A stretch of DNA of 16,673 bases from Candidatus Eiseniibacteriota bacterium. Lineage in GTDB: Bacteria; JAFGKV01. The stretch spans positions 1 to 16,673 of the forward strand of contig JALOPK010000032.1 in the NCBI GenBank assembly GCA_025453925.1, read 5' to 3'. Positions 7,884 to 14,659 of the stretch are shown piece after piece. Each line of letters begins with the position of its first letter. Positions within the stretch are counted from its first letter, which is position 1. The position numbers and the translations under genes were made by a program. Below the pieces are notes generated by a model. The model had not been told where the DNA came from. It ran no database searches and saw nothing but the letters and a program-made list of their open reading frames with translations.

Positions 7884-9694
7884 ACCTTACTGAGCTCACG
7901 AGCATTCTCGCCACGGATTGTGGCAGCACGACGACCAAGGCGATCCTCATCGAGAGGGAGGCCGGCGAGTACCGCCTCAAGGTGCGCGGCGAGGCCCCCA
8001 CCACGGTGGAAAGGCCCGCCGAGGACGTGACCCGGGGGGTGCTCAATGCAGTCGGCGAAGTGGAGGAACTCACCAACCGATCCATCCTCGACGGAGAGGT
8101 TATCGTGAAGCCTTTCTCCAAGGACAAGGGCGTCGACATCTACATTTCCACGTCCAGCGCGGGTGGCGGACTGCAAATGATGGTGGCGGGAGTGGTCAAG
8201 AGCATGACGGGCGAGAGCGCCCAGCGAGCGGCGCTGGGTGCAGGCGCCATCGTGATGGATGTGCTGGCCTCCAATGACGGCCGGCTTCCTCATCAGCAGA
8301 TCGAACGAATCCGGAACCTCCGTCCGGACATGATTCTGCTCTCCGGCGGGATTGACGGAGGCACGACCACGCACGTGGCGGAGCTGGCCGAGATCATTTC
8401 CGCCGCAGACCCCAAGCCGCGGCTGGGGCACGGGTTCAAGCTGCCGGTGATCTATGCCGGGAACAAGAATGCCCGTGAGATCGTGCAGAACATCCTCGGA
8501 GACAAGGTCGACCTCTTCGTCGTCGACAATCTCCGTCCGGTGCTGGAACGCGAGAACCTTGGACCGGCGCGGGAGAAGATCCACGAGCTGTTCATGGAAC
8601 ACGTCATGCAGCAGGCGCCCGGGTATGCCAAACTCATGCAGTGGACGGATGTCCCTATCATGCCGACGCCCGGCGCGGTCGGCCTGATCATCCAGACCAT
8701 CGCTGCCCAGCATGGCATCGACGTGGTGGGAGTCGACATCGGCGGGGCCACGACCGACGTGTTCAGCGTGTTCTCGGGGACGTTTAACCGCACCGTGAGC
8801 GCCAACCTCGGCATGAGCTACTCGGTGTCCAATGTCCTCGCCGAGACCGGGCTGGACAATGTCATGCGATGGGTGCCGTTCGACATGGACGAGCTGGATC
8901 TCCGCAACCGCATTAAGAACAAGATGATCCGGCCCACCACGATACCGCAGCTCATGGAGGAGCTGATCGTGGAGCAGGCCATCTCCCGGGAGGCCCTCCG
9001 GCTCGCATTCGTCCAGCACAAATCGTTCGCCGTCGGCCTGAAGGGAATCCAGCAGGAGCGGACGATCTCCGACACCTTCGAGCAGAAGTCCACCGGCGAA
9101 ACGCTGGTCAACATGATGAGTCTGAAGCTGCTGGTGGGTTCGGGAGGCGTGCTCTCCCATGCCCCCCGCAGAAACCAGGCTGCCATGATGCTGATCGATT
9201 CATTCCTTCCCGAGGGATTCACCCACCTCGCCGTTGACTCGATCTTCATGATGCCGCAACTGGGCGTCCTCTCCACTGTCCATCCCGAAGCGGCGACCGA
9301 GGTATTCGAACGGGACTGCTTGATCCACCTGGGGACCTGCATCGCTCCGGTCGGCCCCGCGAGACCAGGCAAGCCTATCCTCGAACTGGATATCGAGCTG
9401 CCGCAGGGCACCGAGCACGTTGCCATGGAGTTCGGCCAGCTCCGGCTCCTGCCGCTGGGGGTCGGGGAGAAGGCCCGGGTGCGGGCACGGCCCGCCAAGG
9501 GACTGGATCTGGGCGGCGGCAAAGGCGCCGAGGTCAGCGAGGAGGTCGAGGGCGGCGTGGTGGGCATCATCATCGATACCCGCGGGAGGAATCCCTTCGT
9601 GCTGCCCGTCGATGCCAGGGAGCGTGTGCCGAAGCTCGTGGAATGGATCAAGGCCCTTGATGCCTACCCGGTTGAAGCCCTGTCCCACCGGTAG
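7862..9694 (+). CDS. MutL/GlmL-type ASKHA ATPase (glutamate mutase accessory family)
   Basis: The protein belongs to the MutL (GlmL) family, named after a clostridial gene next to glutamate mutase and thought to act as a reactivating ATPase for B12 enzymes; it is unrelated to mismatch-repair MutL. The actin/Hsp70 nucleotide site is visible: phosphate-1 TDCGSTTTKA (18-27), SGGIDGGTTTH (161-171) and phosphate-2 VDIGGATTDVF (about 291-301). At 610 residues it is longer than the roughly 460-residue clostridial GlmL; the extra length includes a C-terminal region of beta-rich character (from about 500) containing LDLGGGKGAEVSEEVEGG. No B12-binding mutase subunit is encoded nearby, so the partner is unknown. 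It lies between two proteins of unknown function in the glycine cleavage transcript. The family call is firm; the role is open. Confidence 0.85.
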   Translation: MAEETQLNLTELTSILATDCGSTTTKAILIEREAGEYRLKVRGEAPTTVERPAEDVTRGVLNAVGEVEELTNRSILDGEVIVKPFSKDKGVDIYISTSSAGGGLQMMVAGVVKSMTGESAQRAALGAGAIVMDVLASNDGRLPHQQIERIRNLRPDMILLSGGIDGGTTTHVAELAEIISAADPKPRLGHGFKLPVIYAGNKNAREIVQNILGDKVDLFVVDNLRPVLERENLGPAREKIHELFMEHVMQQAPGYAKLMQWTDVPIMPTPGAVGLIIQTIAAQHGIDVVGVDIGGATTDVFSVFSGTFNRTVSANLGMSYSVSNVLAETGLDNVMRWVPFDMDELDLRNRIKNKMIRPTTIPQLMEELIVEQAISREALRLAFVQHKSFAVGLKGIQQERTISDTFEQKSTGETLVNMMSLKLLVGSGGVLSHAPRRNQAAMMLIDSFLPEGFTHLAVDSIFMMPQLGVLSTVHPEAATEVFERDCLIHLGTCIAPVGPARPGKPILELDIELPQGTEHVAMEFGQLRLLPLGVGEKARVRARPAKGLDLGGGKGAEVSEEVEGGVVGIIIDTRGRNPFVLPVDARERVPKLVEWIKALDAYPVEALSHR

Positions 9695-9739
9695 CCGAGA
9701 GAACGACACATGAACCAGATCACTGGCGACCGCATCGAT

Positions 9740-9745
9740 AGGAGG
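9740..9745 (+). promoter_or_regulatory. Ribosome binding site deciding the barrel-KOW gene start
   Basis: AGGAGG ends 6 bases before the ATG at 9752. The longer in-frame ATG at 9710 has only a weak GAGAG upstream, so 9752 is preferred. Confidence 0.75.
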
Positions 9746-9751
9746 CAGGTC

Positions 9752-10876
9752 ATGGCTCACGCATACACACCAGGTTTGAGGGTGGCCGAGCTCACCGTCG
9801 TGCGCAAGGAGCGCCGGCTGCCGCTGCCCGGCGAAGTGCTGGTCAAACTGGGCGCCCACGTGAAGGCGGCACAGGTCGTCGCCCGCACCGAACTCCCGGG
9901 AAACGTGGAAAGCGTCAATGTCGCGAATCGGCTGGGCGTGCCCCCCGAGGACGTGCCCCAGTGCATGCTCAAGAAGGAGGGAGACTCCATCGAGAAGGGC
10001 GAGGTGATCGCCCAGAGCAAGAGCTTCTTCGGTCTCTTCAAGTCTTCCTGCCAGGCCACGGTCACCGGCACGGTGGAGACCGTGTCCTCCGTGACGGGCC
10101 AGGTCTTGCTTCGAGAGCCGCCGCTCCCCGTGGAAGTACGGGCGTACGTCGACGGCATAGTCGCCGATGTGCTTCCCGGGGAAGGAGTCGTGGTGGAGAC
10201 CCCGGCCACCTTCATTCAGGGCATCTTCGGCATCGGCGGAGAGATCCAGGGCCAATTGGTCATGGTCGTGGCAAGTGCCGATGAGATCCTGGACGCCGAC
10301 CGTCTCACCGAGGCGGTACGGGGCAAGGTAGCGGTGGGGGGATCCCTGGTGACCGCCGCGGCGATCCGCAAGGCCATCGCCGTCGGTGCGAAGGGAATTC
10401 TGGCGGGGGGGCTGCACGACAAAGACCTCCGGGAGTTCCTGGGCTATGATCTCGGCGTGGCCATCACCGGGAACGAGGACAAGGGCGTCACCCTTATCGT
10501 GACGGAAGGATTCGGCAAGATCCGGATGGCCGAAGCCACATTCAACCTGCTGAAGCGCTGCGAAGGCATGGAATGCTCGATGAACGGGGCCACACAGATT
10601 CGCGCCGGCGTCATCCGGCCGGAAGTGGTCATCCCCCGGCAGGACAAGCAACCCACCAACGAGGAGGCTGGGGAAGGCGCGGGCAACATGGTGGTCGGCA
10701 GCCAGGTCCGCGTCATCCGCGAGCCCTACTTCGGGCGCCTTGGCACGGTGAGCCTGCTCCCCTCCGAGCTGCAGCGCATCGAGAGCGAAACCATGGTGCG
10801 CGTACTCGAGGTGCGATTCGGCGACGGAACGCAGGCAATCATCCCACGCGCCAACGTCGAACTAATCGAGAAGTAG
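9752..10876 (+). CDS. Hybrid-barrel and KOW-like domain protein, unknown function
   Basis: The 374-residue protein has no named family that I recognise. Residues about 23-57 and 73-120 look like barrel-sandwich-hybrid repeats of the biotinyl/lipoyl/RnfC type: LPGEVLVKLGAHVKAAQVV, and KKEGDSIEKGEVIAQ followed by ATVTGTVETV. Neither hairpin shows a modifiable lysine at its tip. A Gly/Ala-rich alpha/beta segment (about 165-300) contains AVGAKGILAGGL and ITGNEDKGVTLIVTEGFG. From Gly316, VGSQVRVIREPYFGRLGTV matches the KOW motif of NusG and ribosomal proteins and runs on to the C-terminus. There is no signal peptide, so it is probably cytoplasmic. It follows the MutL-like gene by 57 bases. A scaffold or nucleic-acid-binding role is possible but unproven. 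Confidence 0.8.
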   Translation: MAHAYTPGLRVAELTVVRKERRLPLPGEVLVKLGAHVKAAQVVARTELPGNVESVNVANRLGVPPEDVPQCMLKKEGDSIEKGEVIAQSKSFFGLFKSSCQATVTGTVETVSSVTGQVLLREPPLPVEVRAYVDGIVADVLPGEGVVVETPATFIQGIFGIGGEIQGQLVMVVASADEILDADRLTEAVRGKVAVGGSLVTAAAIRKAIAVGAKGILAGGLHDKDLREFLGYDLGVAITGNEDKGVTLIVTEGFGKIRMAEATFNLLKRCEGMECSMNGATQIRAGVIRPEVVIPRQDKQPTNEEAGEGAGNMVVGSQVRVIREPYFGRLGTVSLLPSELQRIESETMVRVLEVRFGDGTQAIIPRANVELIEK

Positions 10877-10923
10877 GGGGATCGCCTAGGCATCGGGACA
10901 ACGACGCCGCCATAGGGTGGCCT

Positions 10924-10929
10924 GGAGGG
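10924..10929 (+). promoter_or_regulatory. Ribosome binding site deciding the histidine kinase start
   Basis: GGAGGG lies 5 bases before the GTG at 10935. An upstream in-frame GTG at 10917 has no such site, so the kinase is started at 10935. The 58-base gap after the barrel-KOW gene has no terminator that I can see. Confidence 0.65.
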
Positions 10930-10934
10930 ATGCG

Positions 10935-12170
10935 GTGAATCCGACGCTCGTCACCAGCGTTCTGGCCGGCTTCATGGTCGGCGTGGTCATTGCGCTGATC
11001 CTCGTGCGTCTCACTCCGCCGAGACGTTCCGGACTTGCCGCGCGCGCCAACGACGCCGCGGCCTGGGCAGGGGTACTCAGCCAGGCGCTACGGGAGCTCA
11101 AGACCCGCCAGGCCGTTGCCGATTCGCAGCGGGAGGACGCGGAGAGCCGTGCGGTCCAGGCGGAACTGCTGTACCGGGTGATCCTAGATTCGGTGCCTAA
11201 CGGTGTCGTGACCTTCGATGGAGCCGGTGCGCTGGTGACGGTCAATCCGGTCGCGCGAAGGCTGCTGGGAACGGGCGCGGCGGGGACGGACCTTCCCTTT
11301 CCACTCGCGACGCAGCTTCAGACGGCGCTCAGCGGGGGCACGCCCCCGTATCTTGAGACCGATCTGATGGTTGGCAGCGCGGCGATCCCGGTCGGAGTCC
11401 AGACCCGGCCTCTGGCCGTGGGCGGCAGTACCGCCGGCGCCGTCATGGTGCTCGTAGAACTCGCCGAGTTGCGACGGCTGCAGACCCGGGCCCGCCTCGT
11501 GGAGGAGCTGGCCGATCTGGGCCAGCTCACGGCGGGCATCGCCCACGAGTTCCGCAATGCCTCGGGAACCCTTCGCGCGGCTGCTCAGTTCCTGGCGGGG
11601 AAGGTGGAGGGGCCTGCCCGCGAGGCAGTCGACGACCTCCTTCAGGAAACCGACCGGCTCGCCAGGGTGACGACCGACCTGCTGGACTTCGCCAGACCCT
11701 GGGAGCGGGGTATCGAAAGCGTCGAACTGGACGCGGTGGTTCAGGAGGTTGCGCAGCACCTGCAGGCCGCGTTCCCGGCCTACCGGGCCGAACTCACACT
11801 CTCTTGCCCCGGGAGGACCGTTCTGGGAAAGGGCACGCTTCTGGCCCGCGTGGTCGACAATCTCGTGCGGAATGCCATCGAGGCCGGACCGCAGGGCGGC
11901 TCCGTGCTGCTGCGGACATCCGAGATCGCCGACGAAAGCGGCCGATGGCTGACCCTCCAGGTCATGGACCGCGGGGCGGGGCTGACCGTCCAAGACGAGG
12001 AAGAGGCGTTCTTCCCCTTTCGGAGCACAAAGGCGGGCGGCACGGGCATGGGGCTGACCCTGGCGCGGAAGATCGCCCGGCTGCACGGAGGCACGGTGAC
12101 TCTTGCGAACCGGGACGGCGGCGGTGCCGTCGCGACCCTGAAGCTCCCTCCGGGAGAGGCCGTCGCGTGA
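10935..12170 (+). CDS. Membrane-anchored PAS histidine kinase
   Basis: This 411-residue sensor kinase would autophosphorylate and pass phosphate to the response regulator encoded next. It has one N-terminal transmembrane helix (about 4-24, LVTSVLAGFMVGVVIALIL), a helical linker (about 45-80), a PAS-like domain (about 76-170, ILDSVPNGVVTFDG) and a HisKA dimerisation helix with the phospho-acceptor His204 in IAHEFRN. The ATPase domain follows, with the N box (Asn313 in LVRNAIEAG), the G1 box DRGAGL (345-350) and the G2 box GGTGMGL (368-374). With no sizeable extracytoplasmic loop, it likely senses a cytoplasmic or membrane signal through PAS. The architecture resembles NtrB-like partners of NtrC-type regulators. 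Its stop overlaps the regulator start as GTGA. Confidence 0.92.
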   Translation: MNPTLVTSVLAGFMVGVVIALILVRLTPPRRSGLAARANDAAAWAGVLSQALRELKTRQAVADSQREDAESRAVQAELLYRVILDSVPNGVVTFDGAGALVTVNPVARRLLGTGAAGTDLPFPLATQLQTALSGGTPPYLETDLMVGSAAIPVGVQTRPLAVGGSTAGAVMVLVELAELRRLQTRARLVEELADLGQLTAGIAHEFRNASGTLRAAAQFLAGKVEGPAREAVDDLLQETDRLARVTTDLLDFARPWERGIESVELDAVVQEVAQHLQAAFPAYRAELTLSCPGRTVLGKGTLLARVVDNLVRNAIEAGPQGGSVLLRTSEIADESGRWLTLQVMDRGAGLTVQDEEEAFFPFRSTKAGGTGMGLTLARKIARLHGGTVTLANRDGGGAVATLKLPPGEAVA

Positions 12171-13603
12171 GCAATGCCCCCGCTTTCAAGGCCGCCCGCC
12201 CTCACGACGTTCGGGCGTGCGTGCTGCTGCTCGAGGACCGCGAGACCCTGAGACGGTCGCTGGCGAGGTTGCTGTCGGAGCGGCAGTATGTCGTGCGGGA
12301 AGCGCCGAATCTGGCTCATGCCAGGGAGGAACTGGCGAACCATCCGCCCGACATCATCGTCGCAGATTTGAAACTCCCCGATGGCGAGGGTACGGAACTA
12401 CTCGTTCTCGCCCAGCAACTGCCCAAGCCTCCCCCCGTGGTGCTTCTGACGGCCTACGGTTCCGTGGAAACCGCTGTCTCGGCCATGAAGCAGGGCGCCT
12501 ACGACTTCCTTACCAAACCGGTGGACTCGGAGCACCTCATTCTTGTGCTGCAGCGGGCGCTGGAAGAGTCCCGGCGGCGGTGGCGGTTCGAAGCACTGTC
12601 GCAGTCACAGGGTGGGGAGCCCGATCTGGTCGGCTCCAATAGGGCGTTCCTTGAGGTAATCGCCCGGGGACGCGCCGTGGCCCCGACGGAGACCACCGTG
12701 CTCGTCCTTGGTGAGAGCGGCACGGGAAAGGAGTTGTTGGCACGACTCATTCACCGGCACAGCACGCGCCGCGACAGCGTCTTTGTCCCGGTCAACTGCG
12801 CCGCCATTTCCGCGTCCCTGGCGGAAAGCGCCCTGTTCGGACACGAGCGGGGGGCGTTCACGGGAGCGCGGGATCGCCACCGCGGGTGGTTCGAGCTCGC
12901 GCACGGGGGGACCCTCTTCCTGGACGAAGTGGGCGACCTCGATCCCTCGCTTCAGGGCAAGTTCCTCAGAATCCTCGAGGATGGCACCCTTCAGCGTGTC
13001 GGCGGCTCCCAGTGGGTGAAAGTTGATGTCCGGGTGATCGCGGCAAGCAACCGCGACCTCAGCGCCGACGTGGCGTCGGGCCGATTCCGGGGTGATCTCT
13101 ACTATCGTCTGGCGGTGTTCCCGCTTGCCCTCCCGCCATTGCGGGACCGGCTGGACGACATTCCGCCGCTGGCCAATCATCTCTTGAACCGACACGCGGC
13201 CATGCTGGGGCGGGGATCGCTCGCCCTGAGCGATGGCGCGCTGGACCTGCTGACACGGTATCACTGGCCCGGGAATGTGCGGGAGCTGGCTAACGTCCTG
13301 GAGCGAACCGCAATCCTCTCCCGTGGACCCGTGATCACGCCGGAGATGCTGCCTGCCCTCCAACCGCTGGTCGCCATGGCAGCCACCACCAGGCGGGACG
13401 AGGACCTCCCGTCGCAGGTCGCCGCGGTAGTGGAACGGGTCGAGCGGGAGGCCATCCTTCGCGCATTGGAGAGAACCTCGGGACGGCGGAACGAGGCCGC
13501 ACGGCTCCTGGGGATCACCTACCGGACTCTGCTCAACAAACTCAACGCATATGGCATGGACCCCCAGAAGGGTTCCCCAGGCTTTCGTGGAGGTGAATCA
13601 TGA
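12167..13603 (+). CDS. NtrC-family sigma-54-dependent response regulator
   Basis: The 478-residue protein is a transcription activator that remodels sigma-54 RNA polymerase. The receiver domain (about 17-130) has the acidic pair Glu23/Asp24, phospho-acceptor Asp67, Thr95 and Lys117. The AAA+ domain (about 150-385) carries Walker A GESGTGKE (182-189), the sigma-54-contacting GAFTGA loop (229-234), the Walker B region GGTLFLDEVGDL, and the arginine-rich segment ending in HWPGNVREL. A Fis-type helix-turn-helix (GRRNEAARLLGITYRTLLNKL) closes the protein. The frame is open far upstream, but the GTG at 12167, overlapping the kinase stop, gives the correct N-terminus. The downstream carbamoyltransferase ATG overlaps its stop. 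The targets are unknown; the adjacent genes are the obvious candidates. Confidence 0.95.
   Translation: MSNAPAFKAARPHDVRACVLLLEDRETLRRSLARLLSERQYVVREAPNLAHAREELANHPPDIIVADLKLPDGEGTELLVLAQQLPKPPPVVLLTAYGSVETAVSAMKQGAYDFLTKPVDSEHLILVLQRALEESRRRWRFEALSQSQGGEPDLVGSNRAFLEVIARGRAVAPTETTVLVLGESGTGKELLARLIHRHSTRRDSVFVPVNCAAISASLAESALFGHERGAFTGARDRHRGWFELAHGGTLFLDEVGDLDPSLQGKFLRILEDGTLQRVGGSQWVKVDVRVIAASNRDLSADVASGRFRGDLYYRLAVFPLALPPLRDRLDDIPPLANHLLNRHAAMLGRGSLALSDGALDLLTRYHWPGNVRELANVLERTAILSRGPVITPEMLPALQPLVAMAATTRRDEDLPSQVAAVVERVEREAILRALERTSGRRNEAARLLGITYRTLLNKLNAYGMDPQKGSPGFRGGES
13589..13593 (+). promoter_or_regulatory. Ribosome binding site of the carbamoyltransferase gene
   Basis: GGAGG within the end of the regulator gene lies 6 bases before the ATG at 13600, which overlaps the regulator stop as ATGA. 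Confidence 0.7.
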
Positions 13604-14589
13604 CCGTTGATCCCGCGACCCTCAAGGGCCGAGACTTCCTGCTGACCGCCGACTGGGCCCGGCCCGAACTGGAGGTCGCGCTGGACTGGTCCGCCCGGCT
13701 CAAGGAAACCCGCCGGCTGGGGATGCCCCACCGGATGTTGGAGTCGAAGACCGTGTTCCTGGTGTTCTTCGATAAGTCGACGCGAACCAGGAACTCCTTC
13801 GAGGCGGGGATCACGCAACTGGGAGGCCACGCCCACTTCATCGCCGCGGAGACCTCCCAGATCGCGCATGGCGAGAGCCCCAAGGACATGGGGATCATTC
13901 TGTCCACCTATGGTGAAGCCATCGCCATACGGCACGACCTCTTTCCCGGCGAAGGCCAGTCGTACATGCGCGAGGTCGCGCACCACGCATCCGTTCCAGT
14001 CCTGAACATGCAGTGCGACGTGGATCATCCCTTCCAGATGCTGGCCGACCTCATGACCATCCAGGAGCAGTTCGGGCGCGACGTCCGGGGATTGAAGGTT
14101 GCGGTGAGCTGGGCATACGCGCCATCCTACGCCAAACCCCTGAGCGTGCCGCAGGGTCTGCTCATGCTCCTGCCGCGCTTCGGCATCGATGTCGTTCTCG
14201 CCCACCCGCCCGAATACACGCTGCTGCCTGAGGCTTTGGAGCTGGCGCACAGGGGCGCCGCGGAAGGCGGAGGCCGCATCACCGTCGCCTCTTCGATGGA
14301 GGAGGCTGCGGAGGGTGCCCACGTCGTGTATGCCAAGAGCTGGGGCGTCGCGGACCTGATGAAGAAGCCCGAGGAGGCGCTGGCGCTGTCGAGGAAGTAT
14401 GCGCACTGGATCTGCGACGAGCGCATCATGCGCATCGCGGGCCCCGAGTCGAAGTACATGCACTGCCTGCCGGCGGACCGGGGCAACGAGGTCAGTGATG
14501 AGGTGCTCGACGGGCCGCGCTCGATCGTCTACCCGGAGGCCGAAAACCGCCTCCACACCTGTAAGGCCATCATGGCGCTGGTGATGTAG
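13600..14589 (+). CDS. YgeW/acetylornithine-type carbamoyltransferase, substrate unknown
   Basis: The 329-residue protein is an aspartate/ornithine carbamoyltransferase superfamily enzyme. Carbamoyl phosphate contacts are present: STRTR (60-64), HPFQ (143-146) and HCLP (288-291). The second-substrate side is not that of ordinary ornithine carbamoyltransferase: where ArgF has a D-W-SMG loop, this protein reads YAKSWG (244-249), as in N-acetylornithine carbamoyltransferase and YgeW. The SQIAHGES loop, the NMQCDVDHP segment and WAYAPSYAKPLSVPQG closely follow YgeW as I remember it, while the C-terminal EAENRLHTCKAIMA follows the acetylornithine enzymes. Such proteins have a knotted fold. The substrate cannot be read from the sequence, and automatic labels of argF would be misleading. 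It is translationally coupled to the sigma-54 regulator. Confidence 0.88.
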   Translation: MTVDPATLKGRDFLLTADWARPELEVALDWSARLKETRRLGMPHRMLESKTVFLVFFDKSTRTRNSFEAGITQLGGHAHFIAAETSQIAHGESPKDMGIILSTYGEAIAIRHDLFPGEGQSYMREVAHHASVPVLNMQCDVDHPFQMLADLMTIQEQFGRDVRGLKVAVSWAYAPSYAKPLSVPQGLLMLLPRFGIDVVLAHPPEYTLLPEALELAHRGAAEGGGRITVASSMEEAAEGAHVVYAKSWGVADLMKKPEEALALSRKYAHWICDERIMRIAGPESKYMHCLPADRGNEVSDEVLDGPRSIVYPEAENRLHTCKAIMALVM

Positions 14590-14611
14590 ACAGGGTACAG
14601 ATCCATTGAAA

Positions 14612-14643
14612 CGGGCTCGCCTGCCCGGTGGCAGGCGAGCCCG
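14612..14643. terminator. Strong hairpin between convergent genes, probable bidirectional terminator
   Basis: A perfect 14-base-pair stem (14612-14625 with 14630-14643) closes a CGGT tetraloop, 22 bases after the carbamoyltransferase stop and 16 bases past the stop of the minus-strand PLD-like gene. There is no T-run on the plus side; on the minus strand a short TTTC follows the stem. Its placement between converging genes supports a terminator for both, although it is not a textbook U-tract type. Confidence 0.65.
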
Positions 14644-14659
14644 GCATGTTCGCGGCGAG

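Noticed and set aside
7841-10651. Two long minus-strand open frames (about 439 and 483 codons) opposite the MutL-like and barrel-KOW genes
   Set aside because: They are antisense shadows common in GC-rich codon usage. Their translations are low-complexity (His, Arg, Gly, Asp rich) with no recognisable motifs, while the plus-strand proteins have clear ASKHA and KOW motifs.
11804-12166. Upstream extension of the response regulator frame
   Set aside because: It overlaps the kinase ATPase domain in another frame, and the receiver domain begins just after the GTG at 12167.
12737-12753. Sigma-54-like promoter TTGGCACG followed by ATTCA
   Set aside because: The -12 element lacks the required GC (ATTC in place of TTGC), and it lies inside the AAA+ coding region.
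13600-14589. Simple label of ornithine carbamoyltransferase (ArgF)
   Set aside because: The SMG ornithine loop is absent, replaced by KSWG, and the sequence follows YgeW and acetylornithine enzymes.
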